64,000 bases of DNA from Trichobilharzia szidati (GCA_944472155.2 OX235277.1:26918804-26982803), one strand, 5' to 3'. Shown: positions 41,565 to 52,760, numbered from the stretch's first letter. Program-made: numbers and translations. Notes: generated by a model from the sequence alone, not told the origin.

Positions 41565-42755
41565 AACTTCTCTGGACGACAGTGAATTGATTCTCATTCT
41601 TTGTTAGTTCTTCTTATAGGATACTAACAATACATTTCTCAAGAATTAGTATGACTTTTCACTAATACTATGACTTACATCCTAAAACTACAACTTCCGA
41701 CCATCGTCATCTTATTCTAATTGTTCTCCAGCCAAAACTCACGACATCCAGCAGCAGTAGTAGTGGAAGATATGTGCCTTGGGTGGACCAACAGTAGAAT
41801 GCTGCTAAACCGCATTCATTTTTCGGCCATTACACTTTTAGACCTCTCCTTATTTGCTGGTTGTTTAATAAGCCCGGAAAAGAGGGTGGTTGGGTGGTGT
41901 TCAGCTCGCAATGCTGCCACTGTTAGTAAAATTTTGGAGCCCTATGTGTTTCACACTCGGAACGTAGAGGAGTGAAATGGCGTACATAAATTAAGTGTGA
42001 CGATGACAAACAACCATTTTGATAACTTTGCTTTCCGAGTGGAACATAGGGCTTCAATCTTTGAAGTCTTTGTATCTATGGTGTTGTTTCTAAGGAGTAG
42101 AGTGAGATTGCTAGCCGCACATTCTAGATTCCCTCTTTTCCAGACTTACTATCGCCCCTAGTAAACGAGAGGTTTAGGTGTGTGTGCAAGTGTCAGCCGC
42201 GACTCTAACCCTGGATTATGTTCATGGTCAAGGTGTATATTCTTCAATTGAACCACTGATGAACCATAGATAAAGACACAATCAGTAACCTGATCATAAG
42301 ATTCAGATGAGTGAGTAGTTGCCAAAGATTTCGTGGATTGGCGCAATGTTGCTTTCATCTGAACACCCCTAACTCTGTTGTTTTACCTAATCCTATTTCA
42401 ACCGACTTTATATGTCTAAAAGGCTATCTTATGTGATCAGCATAACCAACCCATTTCAGTTGATGATTCGCCATAATCTAACCTATTGACTGTCTTATCT
42501 TCATAATGCAATTGTCTACGTTCATTTCCAACTCTACTTACCATACTGTGTGCCATACAATTTGATGAGCAGTTGAAAGAGTACATGTGTTATATGCGTG
42601 TGTACAGTTAAAGACAATTGATGCTATTCACCACCATCAGCCAAAATAACATCCTGATTGTAAATCTCCGGACATCGTCGATGTATGTTCATACTGCAGG
42701 AGATAGAACATTTCGTTCCAGCTAAAATCTATCAACAAATAGCAGGTGGATATCC
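41565..42755. other. Unit B DNA with tRNA-like scrap
   Basis: Collinear with 23215-24400. A minus-strand tRNA-like remnant lies at 42190-42265. No gene. Confidence 0.45.
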
Positions 42756-42756
42756 C

Positions 42757-42925
42757 ATTGCACAAGAGGTAATTCTTGTGACGCAACCCTGTAGATAACT
42801 AACTCTCAGTAGGATAAAAACCATCAATCACTAAGGGAAGCGGACTTGGTGATGCACTTTCATCCAGTTGATGGGTCCCAATAGAGATGAAATACGCATC
42901 CTGGATTCCATTGTTATCATTTTCA
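42757..42925 (+). mobile_element. Smα-like SINE, decayed (unit B)
   Basis: The B-box segment was deleted. The hammerhead remnant reads TTGATGG (about 42877-42883), 'gtcccaatagagatgaaat', 'acgcatcctggattccattg'. C3 and A9 are changed as in unit A. Confidence 0.65.
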
Positions 42926-43310
42926 AAATTTTTATTCCTTTATGTTCCTAGAAAGACATAGGGCTTGAAGCTAGAGCTTTGAAGTTTCGGTAGCAATGCT
43001 CTTTATTTCTACGAGATGCGGGGTTGCTAGCCTCATGCTCAACCTTCCCTCTTTACTGGCTTAGCAAGGTAAAGGTATGCGTCGGCTGGGGACCAGATGT
43101 GGCGTGGTTGACGAGTATTCTACAGATGTGCCACCAACGCAGGATTCCACTGCTAATCGGCATCATCATGCAAAACTTGATATTTTCTAACACCCTTTTG
43201 TCACTGGCAAACAATAAATGCTAAACATTTGCTTGTTTGTTCTGGCGATCCCACTTTTTCAAGTACCTTAACAACGCCCTCCCCTCACCCGTTAGCTGAA
43301 TTTTAGTAGT
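42926..43310. other. Unit B DNA without recognised gene
   Basis: RTE 3'-end-like scrap (42945-42965) and tRNA-like scrap (43090-43140), collinear with 24601-24985. Confidence 0.4.
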
Positions 43311-43324
43311 TGCACAGTAGCAAT

Positions 43325-44631
43325 TATTATTTATTATTATATCCTTTAATTCCTAGAGGAACATAGGGCTTCAGCCGTGCGTCTCCATTGCGTTCGGTTC
43401 TCTGCTAGAGTCTTCACCTGGCTCCAAGTCTGCCCACACGTTTTCATCTCCTCTTCACATGACCTCCTCCAAGTCACCCTTACACTGACGACCAACTCGC
43501 CGCTTCCCTTTCGGGTTCCACTCGAGCAATGGCTTGTCTAGTGATGTCACTTGATGGTTTCCTCAGAGTATGGCCAATCCATCTCCATTTCTTCCTGCAT
43601 ATTTGTTTCACAATCGGTTCCTGGTTGGTTCGCTCCCAGAGATCCCTGTTGCTGATCTTTTCTGGCCGGCCATCTGATCTTGAGTATTGAGCGAAGACAA
43701 CTGTTAATGAAGGTCTGTAGTTTGTTTGAGATGCTCTTTATCACGCGCCGGCCAAGTCTCTGATCCGTATAGTAGCACTGACTTCACATTGGAGTTGAAA
43801 ATCCGGATTTTATTTTTGATGCTGAGTGCTGTTGACCTCCACACAGACTTGAGAGTAGTGAAAGCTTGTCTTGCTTTTCCGATCCTTGCTTTGATATCCT
43901 CGTCACTTCCGTTCGCCTGTAGTTGAAACGATGCTTCCCATGTAGGTAGGTAAAAGAGGTTGTTTCTTTCAGGTTCCTCCCATTTATGCTGATTGTTGTC
44001 TGTTGTTGTTGTTGCTGTTGGTGGTGTTGCCCGGGAATCTTCATCACCTCTGTTTTCTCTATGTTCACCTGAAGTCCTATCTTTGATGCTTCTTCTGCCA
44101 ACTTGTTGCTTTTCGCTTGCATATCTTCCAGTTTGTGGGAAATCAGACATATATCATCGGCGAAGTCCAGATCCTCCAATTTTGTTGTGTGAGTCCATTT
44201 TATGCCTGTTTCCTGATTGCCCGCTGTTTGTCGCATTATCCAGTCTACTGCGATCAGGAAAATCATTGGCGATAGTAGGCAGTCAGGTTGTCTTACTCCT
44301 GTCCTCACTTCGAAGGATTCCGTAAGTTTGCTGTTGTGGATTACTTGGCATGTAGCATTGTCGTACAGCTGTTGGATGAGATGTATAATTGTCAGTGGCA
44401 CCCCGTAGTAGCGAAATAGTTTCCAAATCACCTCTCGATCGACGCTGTCAAAGGCCTTTTCAAAGTCGATGAGGTTGAGACAGAGAGGTGACTGCCGTCC
44501 CAAGCTTTGTTCAATGATGATCCGTAATGTGGCGATCTGATCAATAGATGGCTTGTTTCTCCTGAATGCAGCCTGTTCCGGTCAAATTTTTTCGTCCAGG
44601 GCATGTTTGATTCTCTCCAGAATGATGCGGC
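43325..44631 (-). mobile_element. RTE-like retrotransposon copy with 14-bp target duplication, unit B only
   Basis: TGCACAGTAGCAAT flanks it at 43311-43324 and 44632-44645. Unit A has one related site (about 24985-25000). On the minus strand: 'CSRIILERIKHALDEKI' stop 'PEQAAFRRNKPSIDQIATLR' (44510-44625), then 44503-43784 'CLNLIDFEKAFDSVDREVIW' (motif A), 'EVRTGVRQPDCLLSPMIFLI' (motif B), 'TTKLEDLDFADDICLISHKL' (motif C, F-A-D-D), '[15 protein letters not shown]', and across two frameshifts '[20 protein letters not shown]' and 'KDQQQGSL'. The 3' end (43325-43360) is a TTA-repeat tail after 'ttcctagaggaacataggg' complement. Heavily 5'-truncated, with the RT palm complete. Confidence 0.9.
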
Positions 44632-44645
44632 TGCACAGTAGCAAT

Positions 44646-45597
44646 AAACACATATATATCCACTGACATTATGTTGTATTAATTGTCATTCATGCATGGG
44701 CAATTATTCCCCTTTGACCTTAAGTACTCTTGAATAAAAAGAACCATACCTCCTCACCATTAATATGCTTAACAAAAGACGTATAGAAAAAAGTCACTGT
44801 AGCAACTAACCCCATCCTCCAGTGGGTGACTCTGTCAACCACTTACCACATATATACCAAGCTGATATTTGGTCATCACTTAATCAAAGAACCAAAACAA
44901 AAAACCACCAAAACACCATAATAAATCATACGAGCGGAACATATGTCATGTGTTTATTATCAAATATTCCCATACAAAAGAAAGTGTCTTCTTCATCTCA
45001 TACACCAACCAGTCAGTGTTATTGTTATTAGATTTTTTCCCCTAGTCACCTGATCTAAGAAGGATAAGCTTGTCTATCGTAAAGTGGGTTTGTGCGTGTG
45101 TGTAGCTGATCTAAAACCCCACGCACACACACCCTGACACGTGTGGATGTAAATTTTACAAGTGTGAACCTGTTTTATGTTGAATAGGTGTGAATTAGAT
45201 TATCTGATAATTTATTATGGATGAATGGTGTGAAACAGCTTCCCCCACAAACCGAGAACACAGCAGTGGCATGAATTATCCTCACTCAGTGTGTCTTCAA
45301 TTGTAATAACCTAATTAAGGTTTGACCGTTAATAAGGGAACTAAGTATGGAATGTGCCTCATGACGACGGCGACCAACTCGTAACTTCAAATATTGAACG
45401 TGTTCAGTATCCTCCCTCTCGAACAAGTTGACGACATGTCGTTTTGCTTTTTTCTTGAGACAATTTACCTACTTACTGCACACAGACCTACTGAGTGTCA
45501 AGTCAATTACTAATTTCATTTAGATTATAGGATTTTTAAAGATCTAGTTTGAATTAATTTCAACTGTCAGATCTCGTCACGAATCAGTACATCACTT
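44646..45597. other. Unit B DNA without recognised gene
   Basis: Collinear with 25000-25970. The short open frame 44822-45031 is shared in part with unit A (25157-25399) but has no motif and many changes. Confidence 0.45.
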
Positions 45598-45735
45598 AAA
45601 GAGATCATTGAAAATGAGGGATCACTTGGTAGCTGTTTCGTCCTATCGTGGACCTCTTCATCGGTTCGTACCTGTGACTCCATCAGGCATGAAACCCGAG
45701 AACCTTCAGGTTACGAGGCAAAACTCGTTGACTGA
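45598..45735 (-). mobile_element. HHR/tRNA-like relic (unit B)
   Basis: Counterpart of 25970-26115. Minus strand: CCGATGA (45658-45664; U4 changed to C), stem II GTCC/GGAC, GAAAC (45635-45639), 'agctacc'. Confidence 0.65.
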
Positions 45736-46109
45736 CTATTCAGCCATTTGAGCCGGAATTCAAGGACGAAGCAGAGCTGTCCAGCGCTCTCTTCTGATTT
45801 TCAATGATTCCTTTATAAACTGATGCTGGTTCTTGAGGAAAAAATTCTGATCATCGTTTTCTTTTGTTGTTGCTTCATTGCTTTATTCACTTTCATATAC
45901 ATACGTAGGTCGGAACAAAGTTGATCCAATTCTGTTACAACGTAGTCCAAAGGATACGTCTACTGTTCGAGCACATGGTAAGTTCAGTGTTAAGTTTAAA
46001 ATCATAAAATGGATGTTCGAAGTATTTTGTTTTTGTTCTTAAAACTATGATTATTATTATCATCAATAACCGCCAACCTTGCTTATCTATCTCTCGTGCT
46101 CGGCGGTAT

Positions 46110-46395
46110 GTTATAGCAGGTGATACTGAGGTTAGCTATCGAGTGGGAAATTAATCGATGAGATTGATAGAACATGTGTTACGGATGCTATACCATCGCG
46201 TTCCTTTTTGTTCAGGTGCACTAGCTAACATGGGATGAAATTGGAAAAGAGTTGAGGTGGTCAAATCAAAATATGACATCAGTCCATGGAGGCTTTACCT
46301 GTCAGTTTTGAGCCATCTAGAGAGGTAAAGGATGCTTGGCTAGAATCTTTCAGTGAGTGAGTGAGTGAGTGATAATCACCGTCTGAAGACTGTTG
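46110..46395 (+). pseudogene. Non-LTR retrotransposon C-terminal relic (unit B)
   Basis: Counterpart of 26480-26766, with its own indels. The A-only PLE palindrome is absent just after it, at about 46395. Confidence 0.6.
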
Positions 46396-46399
46396 GTGT

Positions 46400-48229
46400 C
46401 ATGGCTTAAAATCGTTTCCAATGATGCAGACCCATTCACTGTCTATAAACATCTAGACCGATTAGACTCTCACAATCTCCATGTGATTATTTTTATCTCC
46501 ATACATAGCCGTTTACATTAGTTTCTCTGAATTTTGTCCACTTTTGTGAACTTCGTCAGTCACCTAAACTAGATTACTAGACATTTTATAAGCTCAGGGT
46601 AAAAGAGCCAAGGTTTGATGTGGCGCAATCTCAACAGTCGTCGCTATAACTAAGAGAAAAAATAAACTTATTATTTTCTGGAATTTGGGAAGACCCCGTC
46701 CTGTTCCGGGGTTTGGAAAGCAAGCCATTTGGACATGGATACTCTGCGTCATATTTAAGATTGGCAAGGTGTAGCATCACACACACACCAGGCGCTCAAA
46801 CAGTGAAACCTGAATGGTGAAGCAGTGAGTAGTTAGGCATAGGCAGGTTGGTGGGATGACACAGCAAAAGGAGATTATGTGAAAAGGAAATCTGAGGGCT
46901 TGTGGTGGGTATTCATGGAGAGCTAGTTGATGACAGATAGCCGATTGCGACAGAGGTCTATCTCTGAAATCCCTACCTTCTTCTCCAGAATGCAAGGAAT
47001 GAATTACAATATAAAACACTATGCACAAAAATGTCGATTAAATTGTATCAACTGTTATACTTACTTGTATGTGTATGTCTACCTGTGTATTAGAAAGTTC
47101 ATTCATGGTGGAAATCCTTACTCAACAGTCACCTACATTTCTCTGTATTTGGTATTGAATCAAATCTTCTATAATGTACGATACCTACTATACGATTTTG
47201 CAAACCTTAGTATGGTTGGTGGAATAGGATTCAAGCCTGTTCTAACCTAAAAAGAGTCCTTCACTGTGTAGGCCTCGATGTGTCACGAACTCGGGCTAGC
47301 TGGATTCAATCAAAGTCCAGAGTGCTAACCTTATTTAAGGACCCTGATACTAGTCTGTTAGTGTTGTTTATGCATATGTCTTGTCTAATAAATGGATTAC
47401 GTAACAGCTAACATGTTTTTAATTAAAAATATTTTCATGTTTAACGACTTACTCATACTTTTAGTTACCAATGATACACTTTCTTACACTAACTTGGGGT
47501 AGACCTCAGACTGATTGCATAATAGGCATTCCGTGTTTGTCTGTGTGTGTGTGTGTATGTGCGTAATGCTAGTAATAAAACTAACATGTTCCTTTCGTGT
47601 ATTTCTATTCCATTTATATTTTTAACATTAATTGTAGTTTTATGACAAAATATTTATCTAAATGTATGTTGGCCATTAGTGGTTTGGAATGCTACCACTA
47701 TTACTAATAAAAATAATAAGATAAGTAGTTGTGTTGTGTCACTACTTAAGAGGTTTTAGAAATAAAAACAAAGTTACAAGTTATTATTATGATTATTACT
47801 GTGTTACTTTGTTACTAATTAAGTAACAAGATGCATTTAAATGCCTTTTTCACTTTTCTCTGACAACTTTTCGGCTGTCTTTTTGGTCCACTATCAAATG
47901 TGTACACACGTTCAAACGGTGTGTGTGTGTGTGTGCGTGTGTATGTGTATTTATTTTCATTATGATTAATTCCGGTTTCTTGTTCATATGGTGGTGTTGG
48001 CCAGACTTTGTATTTGTGTGTGTGTGGGGGGGTTTGATGTGTTACTTACTTAGCTACCCCTCTATATGTTTTAAAGGAAATGGGGTTAGGGGCAAGACTC
48101 GAACCTAGGACGTGTATTGGTTATAAAAGTCTAGTCATTAAGCTGATAGTGAACGACAGTTGTATTGAATGCTGTCATGTAATCGAGGACTTTTCTCCCT
48201 CTTACTTGGAATAACTAAAAATTTGGTTG
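46400..48229. other. Unit B DNA without recognised gene
   Basis: Collinear with 26970-29039. A tRNA-like B-box 'ggttcgagtcttgcccc' is seen on the minus strand at about 48085-48105, and a TG microsatellite at 47918-47945. Confidence 0.45.
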
Positions 48230-48690
48230 GCATTCGTCAACTCACATCATCTCTGGCGTAGACATTGATATGTGGATATCGATCGAAGAACAAGTGTAGT
48301 ACACTGTAGTTCGCTTTATCCTCCTTGATGGCGATTGAATGTGTAAGATATGGTAAGGGCTAGTTGTTACTGACCAGAGATGTTTACGTTTTACTTCCCT
48401 CGTTAAGTCTTCTAAATATGGTGAACAAAATAGAGGTTAGGCGTAGAGCAGTGTTAGGTAGAGAAAGTAAGTCAATCGATTGAGATGGCTAGGAGATGTG
48501 TTGGGCAGAGCATACACAGTCCACCGCCTTCCTCCACAAGTAATGTTAGCTGATATAAAATTAGGTTGGAAAAGAATTGAAGGCAACAACCTGTGAAGCC
48601 TTTTACACTTAGTTTTAGGCTGCGATGTAGAAAGGTGTAGAACTGCCTGGTTGGAGTCATCGGGTCTCTAAGATCCAATGTCTGAATGGA
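48230..48690 (+). pseudogene. Non-LTR retrotransposon C-terminal relic (unit B)
   Basis: Counterpart of 29040-29520: 'RLRWLGDVLGRAYTVHRLPP'-type text at about 48480-48540, 'KLGWKRIEG'. Shares the same broken frames. Confidence 0.6.
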
Positions 48691-49034
48691 GAATATTGAA
48701 GTTATGGTTCAGAAGTGTAGTGAGTGACGCAAATGCATTCAGTCTTTGTACAATCTCCGATATCCACTAAATCATCATGTTTTTCCATGTTACTTCTCTC
48801 TCTCTTCCTCACTCATTGTGGTTCTTGCGAGTCTCCTTATTTTCTGTCATTTTCTCTACCTTTGTGTGTTACATAGAGGAGTGTAGTGACTGGAAACTCT
48901 GTCGGTCAGTCAGTCAGTCAGTTACATCGACTACTGAGTCGCTTCACATTTTCATACTCCCCACTCCTCTAACCTTATACATGAAAGCAGCACACACTTG
49001 AATAAGTGTTTATCATAACCTACTGTAACAACAG
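48691..49034. other. Unit B DNA without recognised gene
   Basis: Collinear with 29521-29884, including the CAGT repeat near 48905. The short open frames are not conserved as coding. Confidence 0.5.
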
Positions 49035-50065
49035 AAGACAAGGGCCAGGCAACAGATCGTTTATTAAGGAAATCAACACATATTTATATATTTTCATGTA
49101 CATTATTATAGTTTAATTAAGTAAACAACACAGTCTTCTGAGTGGTTGTTTCTCACTGAAAGTTAATCTTTCATCTCTTTGTGGCCGTTTATTGAATGTC
49201 AGATCACATCTATATGCTAACTGTATCCGCCTACGCAAAGCCTTTGTTCTCATTTTCTCACCACCAATATTGGGGACATAAACATTGACGTCAATTACTG
49301 TCTACCAACTTTGGCTAGCATCCAGCTCTCACCACAACACTACCGATTCATAGCAATGAATATTTAAAGAAACTACTAATATCGATCAAAAGTTTGACAT
49401 GGATTGAAAGAATTCGGCTCTCTGAACAGAGTTGGTCGACTGAGTACACAGCTAGTCATCTCGGTGCACAAACAAACGAAACGACCATCTTCTATTCAGA
49501 TTACTTCCATCTATCTACTAATAAGCCCTACTATTATTTTTGACTTCTGACTGTGTACACCAATCGAAGGTATATATACCAGTGTTGTAGTTGCAGTCAA
49601 AATTCATTTGTCAGATGCATATTTTTCTTTCATTCATAATAGGGATAAATTTATCCAGTGAGAGGTGATGATACTACTACCCGCTGGCTGAGGTGTTCAG
49701 TAGGCCGAGTGGAATTCAAAACCCTCGGTACCTATTTATTTGAATGAACCAATCAAGTACTTAAGGTAGTAGTGTGGTGAGAGCTGGCTGCTAACCAAAT
49801 TGATAGACATTAATTGACGTCAATGTTTATGTCCCCAATATTGGTGGTGAGAAAATGAGAACAAAGGCTTTGCGTAGGCGGATCCAGTTAGCATATGGAT
49901 GATCTGACACAGCCACAAAGAGATGCAAGGTTAACTTTCTGTGAGAAACAACCAATCAAAAGACTGTATTTTCTGCTAACATTAACCTACAATAATGTAC
50001 ATCAAAATCGATAAATATATGTTGATTTTCCTTAGTAAACAATCTATCGCCTGACCCTTGTATTC
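49035..50065 (-). mobile_element. Coding-less, inverted form of the 30-kb PLE (unit B)
   Basis: Arms 49035-49335 and 49765-50065 are inverted copies: 'gcaacagatcgttta', 'gtccccaatattggtgg', 'gagctggctgctaac'-type text. The core 49336-49764 is the reverse complement of 30181-30409 joined to about 31770-31965. The join reads 'aatagtagggcttattagta'; in unit A both sides carry GTAGGGC (about 30404 and 31771), so the coding section was lost between 7-bp direct repeats. Confidence 0.8.
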
Positions 50066-50079
50066 TGTTTTTACAGTGT

Positions 50080-50598
50080 TAGTATATACTGTCAATGCGA
50101 ATTTCATTGACTTCTTGATCGACTGTCATTTTTATGGCATTGTGCAGATCGAATATGTATTGTGATCTGAATAGTTTGTGTGGTTGAAGTTAACCTGAGA
50201 CTTTCTAGTTTTCAAATGACGAGTCTATTTCCAATGTATGACTCGAAACTCCACTTGTTTGTGTACAGATGAATGACATTAAAACATAATTTGATGCTTA
50301 GTGCTGGTGCTGCTGCTGATTTCCACGGGTTCTTTAGATGTTATCTATTGACAGTAAAGCTTTTCTCCATGGTGGTCAATTTCTTTATAAGTGAGTACAG
50401 TATAATGTGATTCACTGTCTTGGTCTACGGATGCATAAATTTGAGCTGGCTAACCAGTTGTCTTGATGGCGGAATTTTGAAATGCAATTATTTTACAGAA
50501 ACTTAACTTATCAAGTCTGTATTCTTAAGACCAGGGAATGGACTTACTATTCATCGACTTGCCTTACTCTATTGTTATTAAACTACTTTATATATTTT
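50080..50598. other. Unit B DNA without recognised gene
   Basis: Collinear with 31966-32711, without the CR1-like tail found in unit A. Confidence 0.5.
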
Positions 50599-50840
50599 GG
50601 TGGATGATGGGTGGTGGTGAGCAATGGAATCCAGGTTGCGCATTTCATCCTGTCTGGGACTCGTCAACTGGAAGTACACAAGAGGTGGCTTTCTTGTTCC
50701 TCCCCCCCCCCCCCAAGTGGTCTGGTAGATAATTTCTTGGCATTTGAAACAAGGGTCACTGGGTTCGAGTCTCAGCAGGAACATCCAGTTGGCGAGTCCT
50801 GAATAGAAGGAAATATGCGTCCCAAATTCCACCATCCACC
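50599..50840 (+). mobile_element. Smα-like SINE with two opposed hammerheads (unit B)
   Basis: Counterpart of 32712-32960. The minus-strand hammerhead reads TTGACGA with 'gaaat'; the plus-strand one TTGGCGA (a second core change). The ends 'ggtggatgatgg' and 'ccatccacc' are kept. A poly-C run (50702-50714) has grown in the middle. Confidence 0.8.
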
Positions 50841-50999
50841 AAATTACTTCACGTTGATCCTCAGACACCATCGAAGCCTCCGTACTAGGAACTGAGAGAC
50901 ATGTCAACAGAAGCCGAACACTTCGGTTCAGTCAATTTCAGTGGGGAAGTCGAAATTTGACTTAAGGCAAATAAATAAATACGAATGACTGAATGACTT

Positions 51000-51699
51000 C
51001 AGAGTTGTGTTGAAAATCCAAATTTTGTTGTTTCTGCTAGGTGAGTGAGGAAGATTTTCAAACTGGTATAAGATTAATGAAGGCATATCTTACCTTTCCG
51101 ATTCTGACTGGATTTGACATCTCCATCCGTTCCGCCAGCTGTGGTTGAAATGATGCTTCCTGGCTGGATAAGTGAAGGAGGTAACCACTGTTAAATCTCT
51201 CCCGTTGATGGTGATTGGTGCTGGTTGTTGTTGCTGTTGGTTGGTTGGTTGGTTATCTTCATCACCTCCGTGTTCTCTATGTTCACCTGAAGTTCTCTCT
51301 TCAATGTCTGCCTCATCTGCCAGTTTGTTGGTTCTCACCCTGCCGGCGCACACCCGATATCTATGGTCGGCCTGTAAATTTGGGCTACCGATATCCATGC
51401 TGAAAATTCCATACTTGTACTGAAAATACGGTATGGAATCAAGCTGTAATCAAAATAAAACAAAATAAAATAAATTAGACATATATATCATCTGCGAAAT
51501 TCAGGTCTTCTAGAGTCTTCTTATCGGTTGTCCAGCGTACTCCTGTCTTCTCACTCCCACGCACAGTCTGACGCATAATCCAGTCCATCACAATTAAGAA
51601 TATCATCATGGGTGATAATAGGCAGCTCTGTCTTACTCCTGTATGCACTTTGAACGCCTCGCCGAGTTTTCCGCTGTGGAACACTTGACACGTGGCTTT
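51000..51699 (-). pseudogene. RTE-like fragment (unit B), with the empty PLE site
   Basis: On the minus strand 51684-51475 reads 'EAFKVHTGVRQSCLLSPMMI', 'MDWIMRQTVRGSEKTGVRWT' and 'LEDLNFADDIYV'. 51398-51090 continues 'GEHREHGGDEDNQPTN' and 'ITINGRDLTVVTSFTYP'. It is interrupted by a SINE2 fragment. The text 'aaaatccaaattttgttg' (51014-51031) is the uninterrupted counterpart of the PLE insertion in unit A. Confidence 0.75.
51343..51478 (+). mobile_element. SINE2 3' fragment, unit B only
   Basis: 'ctgccggcgcacacccgata' onward to 'aatcaaaataaaacaaaata'. The A-box part is missing. About 25 bp of the RTE target were lost at the site (compare 34950-34980). Confidence 0.8.
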
Positions 51700-51935
51700 A
51701 CATTTACATAATTAAATATTAATCACTGGCATTTGAATTACTGTGGTTAATAAAACGTGGGATCAGAAGTGTGAATTAATGGATCACAATTGAGGTGATC
51801 ATAGTTATAATAATAACAAGGATAAATTCATTCAAGTGTTTATATAATCTAGGTAATGGTAAGTGTATAGGTGGAATGTGCATTCTAGTAGGGTTAATGG
51901 GGAAAATAACTGTCGCCGCATAGAGATTAGGTAAT

Positions 51936-52123
51936 ATAATATTAATAAATTATGAAATCGATATTAAAATGCACAACTGCAACATAGAATGATATCAATA
52001 ATGCAGTTAGCATTACAAAAAATAAAATAACAAGATGATATTTGCAGTACATATGAACTCTGATCAAGATTTGACCGGATAGTTGCAAAATAACTGAGCA
52101 TTCAGTGAGAAGTAGACATTTAT
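51936..52123. other. Right flank of the duplication
   Basis: Unique against unit A. The last part (52085-52123) is the start of a PLE terminal repeat also seen at 2690-2710. Confidence 0.5.
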
Positions 52124-52189
52124 AAAATTATATTTTTTACGAGTTGATCACGGAATGATATCAGTTAGAGAACCATTGAAAACCAGGGA

Positions 52190-52243
52190 GTACTGGACAG
52201 CTGCTGTTTCATCCTAGTTTGGGAATCATCGGCAGTACGCACC
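52190..52243 (-). ncRNA. Hammerhead ribozyme, left arm, one core change
   Basis: Minus strand: GTACTG, CCGATGA (52226-52232), stem II with TCC/GGA, GAAAC (52206-52210), stem III ACAGC-a-GCTGT, GTC (52196-52198), CAGTAC. Stem I is six perfect pairs. The only core fault is U4 to C. Confidence 0.7.
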
Positions 52244-52613
52244 CACTGGGATTCGAACCCGGGACCTTCCGGTTACAAGGCAAGCTCGTATACCATTCAG
52301 ATTAATTTTCTATAGTTTGGTTTGTAAGGATTAGTTATGTTTTACGAGTTGATCGCGGACTGATGCTCGCTAGTGACTTGCTACATGATGGAGTCTCCTG
52401 GAGTTCTAGTGAGAAGTCGTGACCAGTGAGGTTCAACCAGATGTCACGTGTGTGGATGGATGTCCCACCAACGACAATGGTTGGGGTCGCGCTAAATCAC
52501 GAATTGGTAGAAGTTAGAATTCATGAGCCGTTGAATCGGGTCCCAGTGGCTGAATGGTATATGATCTTCCTTTGTAACCGGAAGGTCCTGGGTTCGAACC
52601 CTGGCAGTAGGTG

Positions 52614-52663
52614 CGTACTACCGATGATTCCCAAACTAGGATGAAACAGCAGCTGTCCAGTAC
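52614..52663 (+). ncRNA. Hammerhead ribozyme, right arm, one core change
   Basis: GTACTA, CCGATGA (52621-52627), stem II, GAAAC (52643-52647), ACAGC-a-GCTGT, GTC (52655-52657), CAGTAC. Shares the U4-to-C change with the left arm; one mismatch at the base of stem I. Confidence 0.7.
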
Positions 52664-52760
52664 TCCCTGGTTTTCAATGGTTCTCTAACTGATATCAGTC
52701 CGTGATCAACTCGTAAAACATAACTAATCCTTACAAACCAAACTATAGAAAATTATATTT

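Larger units (their letters stand above)
35984..51935 (+). repeat. Tandem segmental duplication, unit B
   Basis: Second, direct copy of 18240-35455. It has extra insertions at 38467-38790, 41361-41561, 43325-44631 and 51343-51478. It lacks the unit A insertions at 26778-26958, 27618-27860, 32243-32468 and 33338-34629. The 30.2-32.0 kb PLE is represented by a shorter, inverted form. Confidence 0.9.
52136..52748 (+). mobile_element. Inverted-repeat HHR element with tRNA-like core and perfect 12-bp target duplication
   Basis: AAAATTATATTT occurs at 52124-52135 and 52749-52760. The uninterrupted site is seen at about 2711-2735. Inside, 52137-52244 is an inverted copy of 52610-52717. 52311-52365 and 52694-52748 form 55-bp inverted ends with one mismatch, starting 'ctatagtttggtttgtaagg'. 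A tRNA-like part (about 52549-52615) has A-box-like 'gtggctgaatggta', 'ttcctttgtaaccggaag' and B-box 'gggttcgaaccc'. A further 5' copy of the arm (52136-52310) suggests a partial tandem or template-switch product. Confidence 0.85.
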
